Part shown: piece after piece, positions 5,807-7,405 of the stretch
How the letters are laid out: the number at the start of each line of letters is the position of its first letter
Numbering within the stretch: the stretch's first letter is position 1
From: Actinomycetes bacterium
GTDB taxonomy: Bacteria; Actinomycetota; Acidimicrobiia; Acidimicrobiales; RAAP-2
Length of the DNA: 7,405 nucleotides
Direction: 5' to 3'
Assembly: GCA_021826655.1 (NCBI GenBank)
Contig: JAKAZC010000133.1
Span: 1-7,405 of the forward strand
Program-made: the position numbers and the translations under genes
Notes under the pieces: model-generated
Told to the model about the DNA's origin: nothing
Databases searched by the model: none
The model's input: the letters and a program-made list of their open reading frames with translations, nothing else

Positions 5807-6333
5807 AGCTGGATCCGCCGCCGAAGTGTCCGTGAGGAGCTGACCGTCGGTCGACACCACGTAGGCGAGTGGCAGTGGGATGCCGGACGCAGCAGCTCCT
5901 CGGTCGCCCGATCGAGCTGGCGCCCTGCCGTCAGGCGTCGGACGGTTGTGTCGCAGCTCCCGTCCTTCCTGGTGGAAGGGCATTGTCCTCGGATGGTCGG
6001 GCGCTGCATTCCCTGCTCAGCCGTGCCCCTGCTGGATCTAGCCTGAGGTGGCGACCGGGCGCCCGTCATGTCATCGGGTTGCTCTACCTCGGGCAGACTC
6101 CCAGCCGACCGGTTGGGCAATCTCCGGTTCTCCGTGGAATACCCATCGACGATAGCCCTGTAGGACTGAGTCAATCGTTACCGATTCGGTCTGTCGACCG
6201 GCACTTCACGCTCGACTTCCGCCTCGCGGGATCGACCTCGACCCGAAGGCCACCTGAACAGTCAACCGCCCCTCTTCAGACCCTAGATTCCGAGCGCGTT
6301 CACATCTCCTTCTCATGTTGGGAACCTAAGCTC
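5807..6333. other. 527-bp non-coding stretch between tetR-2 and the response regulator
   Basis: Open frames here lack family resemblance, good ribosome sites or consistent codon bias, so I call no gene. The sequence is less GC-rich than the left part of the window, especially from about 6060 on. It contains short palindromes, ATCGACGAT (6145-6153) and AATCG-TTAC-CGATT (6173-6186), a -10-like TAGATT (6284-6289) without a good -35, and the 11-bp-period repeat at 6299-6316. It probably holds the promoter and control region of the two-component operon. A decayed gene cannot be ruled out. Confidence 0.5.
6299..6316 (+). promoter_or_regulatory. Candidate response-regulator box (direct repeat, 11-bp period)
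   Basis: TTCACAT (6299-6305) and TTCTCAT (6310-6316) are 7-bp direct repeats, 6/7 identical, separated by 4 bp and therefore in register with one helical turn. OmpR/PhoB-family regulators bind head-to-tail to such repeats. It lies 17 bp before the start of an OmpR/PhoB-type regulator gene, so autoregulation is plausible. Confidence 0.45.
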
Positions 6334-7089
6334 GTGGTCGTGAGAATCCTTGTCGCCGAGGACGACCCGGCCATGGCGGCGCTCCTCCGCCGCTCCTTGG
6401 AGGAGGAGGGCTACGTCATTGACCACGCCGGTGGTGGCGAGGAGGCGGTCTGGTACGCAACCGAGTGGGACTATGCCGCCGTCGTGCTCGACGTCATGCT
6501 TCCCGAGATCGATGGCTTCGAGGTGTGTCGGCGTCTTCGCAATGCTCAGCGATGGAGCCCCGTGCTCATGCTGACGGCGCTTGATGATGTCTCGAGCCGG
6601 ATCCGGGGTCTGGACTCCGGTGCCGACGACTACCTGGTCAAGCCCTTCAGCTTGGCTGAGCTTGCCGCCCGGCTCCGCTCCCTCACCCGGCGCGCCGCAG
6701 GCGAGCGTCCGGTCGTGCTCCGTGTCGGAGACCTGGAACTCGACCCGGCAGCTCACCGCTCGACAAGAGGAGGATCTGAGCTCGACCTGACGCCTCGGGA
6801 GTTCGCGCTCTTGGAGCTGTTCCTGCGCAACCCCGGCGTCGTACTGACACGAGCGAGAATCCTCGAGCAGGTCTGGGATTTCGCCTTCGCGGGTGATTCC
6901 AATGTGATCGACCAGTACGTGGCGTACCTCCGCCGAAAGATCGATCGGCCATTCGGCCGCCACGACCTCCAAACGGTCCGAGGGGTGGGTTACCGATTAC
7001 GATTCCCGGACGACCGGGAAGCTGCCAGGTCACCCGGTCCGATGAAGCGAACCAACACTTCCCCTGACGCACGGCCGCCGACGCACTGA
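6334..7089 (+). CDS. OmpR/PhoB-family response regulator
   Basis: This encodes 251 residues from GTG 6334, or 249 from GTG 6340; GGGA at 6320-6323 suits the first. The frame is open further upstream but looks non-coding there. The receiver domain (about 4-118) has the acidic pocket E9-D10-D11, phospho-acceptor D53 in VVLDVMLPEIDGFEV, T81 and K103 in DDYLVKPF. The winged-helix DNA-binding domain follows (about 127-224): LDLTPREFALLELFLRNPGV, LTRARILEQVWD, SNVIDQYVAYLRRKID, TVRGVGYRL. A polar tail of about 24 residues extends past the usual end of the family, perhaps because the coding end shifted to overlap the kinase start. It is activated by phosphorylation from its cognate sensor, evidently the overlapping kinase downstream. 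It resembles MprA/CusR-type actinobacterial regulators, but the stimulus is unknown. Confidence 0.95.
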   Translation: MVVRILVAEDDPAMAALLRRSLEEEGYVIDHAGGGEEAVWYATEWDYAAVVLDVMLPEIDGFEVCRRLRNAQRWSPVLMLTALDDVSSRIRGLDSGADDYLVKPFSLAELAARLRSLTRRAAGERPVVLRVGDLELDPAAHRSTRGGSELDLTPREFALLELFLRNPGVVLTRARILEQVWDFAFAGDSNVIDQYVAYLRRKIDRPFGRHDLQTVRGVGYRLRFPDDREAARSPGPMKRTNTSPDARPPTH

Positions 7090-7405
7090 TGTCCATCCGG
7101 ATGCGCCTGGCGCTTGTCGTCGGTGCGGCCAGTGTGGCGCTGTTCGCTGTTGGTGGCCTCATCGGGGTCTGGTTCTTCTCACGGGGGCTTGTTGCGTCTC
7201 TCGACGGGCGTCTCTCCCATAAGGCCCAGGTCATCGCCTCCACGCTTACGGTCGACAACCAGCATGGAATACCGCCGACCGCATTGAGCGCGTACCCGAC
7301 CAACCTGGGGCGAATCGACAAGCGTCGCGGAGCCGCCGTGCTCGAAGTGTTCGGTCCTCATGGTATCGCAGCCGACTTCGGTGGAGCCGACGAGGGGCTG
7401 GTGTC
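7089..7405 (+). CDS. Sensor histidine kinase, N-terminal part (runs off the window)
   Basis: ATG 7089-7091 overlaps the TGA of the response regulator (TGATG), so the pair is co-transcribed and translationally coupled. About 105 codons are present, with no stop before the edge. Residues 1-6 (MSIRMR) are basic, followed by one membrane helix at about 7-30: LALVVGAASVALFAVGGLIG then VWFF. The following region (SRGLVASLDGRLSHKAQVIA, about 31-50) and beyond looks like an extracytoplasmic sensor segment, as in EnvZ/MprB-type kinases. The HAMP, HisKA and ATPase domains would lie outside the window, so the kinase call rests on position, topology and the overlapping regulator. Confidence 0.85.
   Translation, partial: MSIRMRLALVVGAASVALFAVGGLIGVWFFSRGLVASLDGRLSHKAQVIASTLTVDNQHGIPPTALSAYPTNLGRIDKRRGAAVLEVFGPHGIAADFGGADEGLV

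Noticed and set aside
5045..5983. Minus-strand open frame across tetR-2 and the following gap
   Set aside because: Antisense to an unmistakable TetR gene. The stretch at 5820-5983 reads less like low complexity but shows no recognisable family and no ribosome site.
5869..6333. N-terminal extension of the response regulator frame
   Set aside because: The receiver domain begins right at GTG 6334/6340, and the upstream translation has no family resemblance and covers the probable promoter region.

Overview
The window is very GC-rich, densely packed DNA from a high-GC Gram-positive bacterium, most likely an actinomycete-type Actinomycetota (Mycobacteriales- or Acidimicrobiia-like). This is inferred from the GTG starts, GC-rich third positions, an F420-type luciferase-like oxidoreductase (LLM), an SDR of the mycofactocin-coupled type and two TetR regulators. 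No rRNA, tRNA, CRISPR array or insertion sequence is visible. The species cannot be named from the sequence.

Layout. Positions 1-209 hold no gene. A leftward unit follows: tetR-1 (2213-1551), a two-domain EthD-like/dimeric alpha-beta-barrel protein (1444-647) and a small cupin (650-210), whose GTG start overlaps the stop of the EthD-like gene. Divergent from tetR-1 is a rightward pair: a MerB-fold (organomercurial lyase-like) protein (2447-3178) and an F420-dependent-type LLM oxidoreductase (3175-4113), joined by an ATGA overlap. A candidate TetR operator sits in front of this pair. Convergent to it is a mycofactocin-coupled-type SDR (4989-4153). tetR-2 (5120-5806) diverges from the SDR, and the gap between them holds a 38-bp near-perfect palindrome with -10-like hexamers inside it. 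After a 527-bp non-coding stretch comes an OmpR/PhoB-type response regulator (6334-7089), overlapping the start of a sensor histidine kinase that runs off the right edge.

How the genes may work together. From 210 to 5806 the window looks like a catabolic or detoxification island for a small organic molecule. It has two redox enzymes that probably use unusual actinobacterial cofactor systems (F420; NAD with mycofactocin), a MerB-fold protein with a thiol/carboxylate active-site triad, small barrel and cupin accessory proteins, and two local TetR repressors. The substrate is unknown. None of the usual mer genes (merA, merR, merT, merP) is in view, so a mercury role cannot be assumed. The two-component system at the right end is somewhat less GC-biased and looks like a separate transcriptional unit.

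The most interesting signals are the MerB-like protein with Cys/Glu/Cys in place of the usual Cys/Asp/Cys and its coupling to an F420-type oxidoreductase, the 38-bp palindrome between the SDR and tetR-2, and an 11-bp-period direct repeat just before the response regulator.
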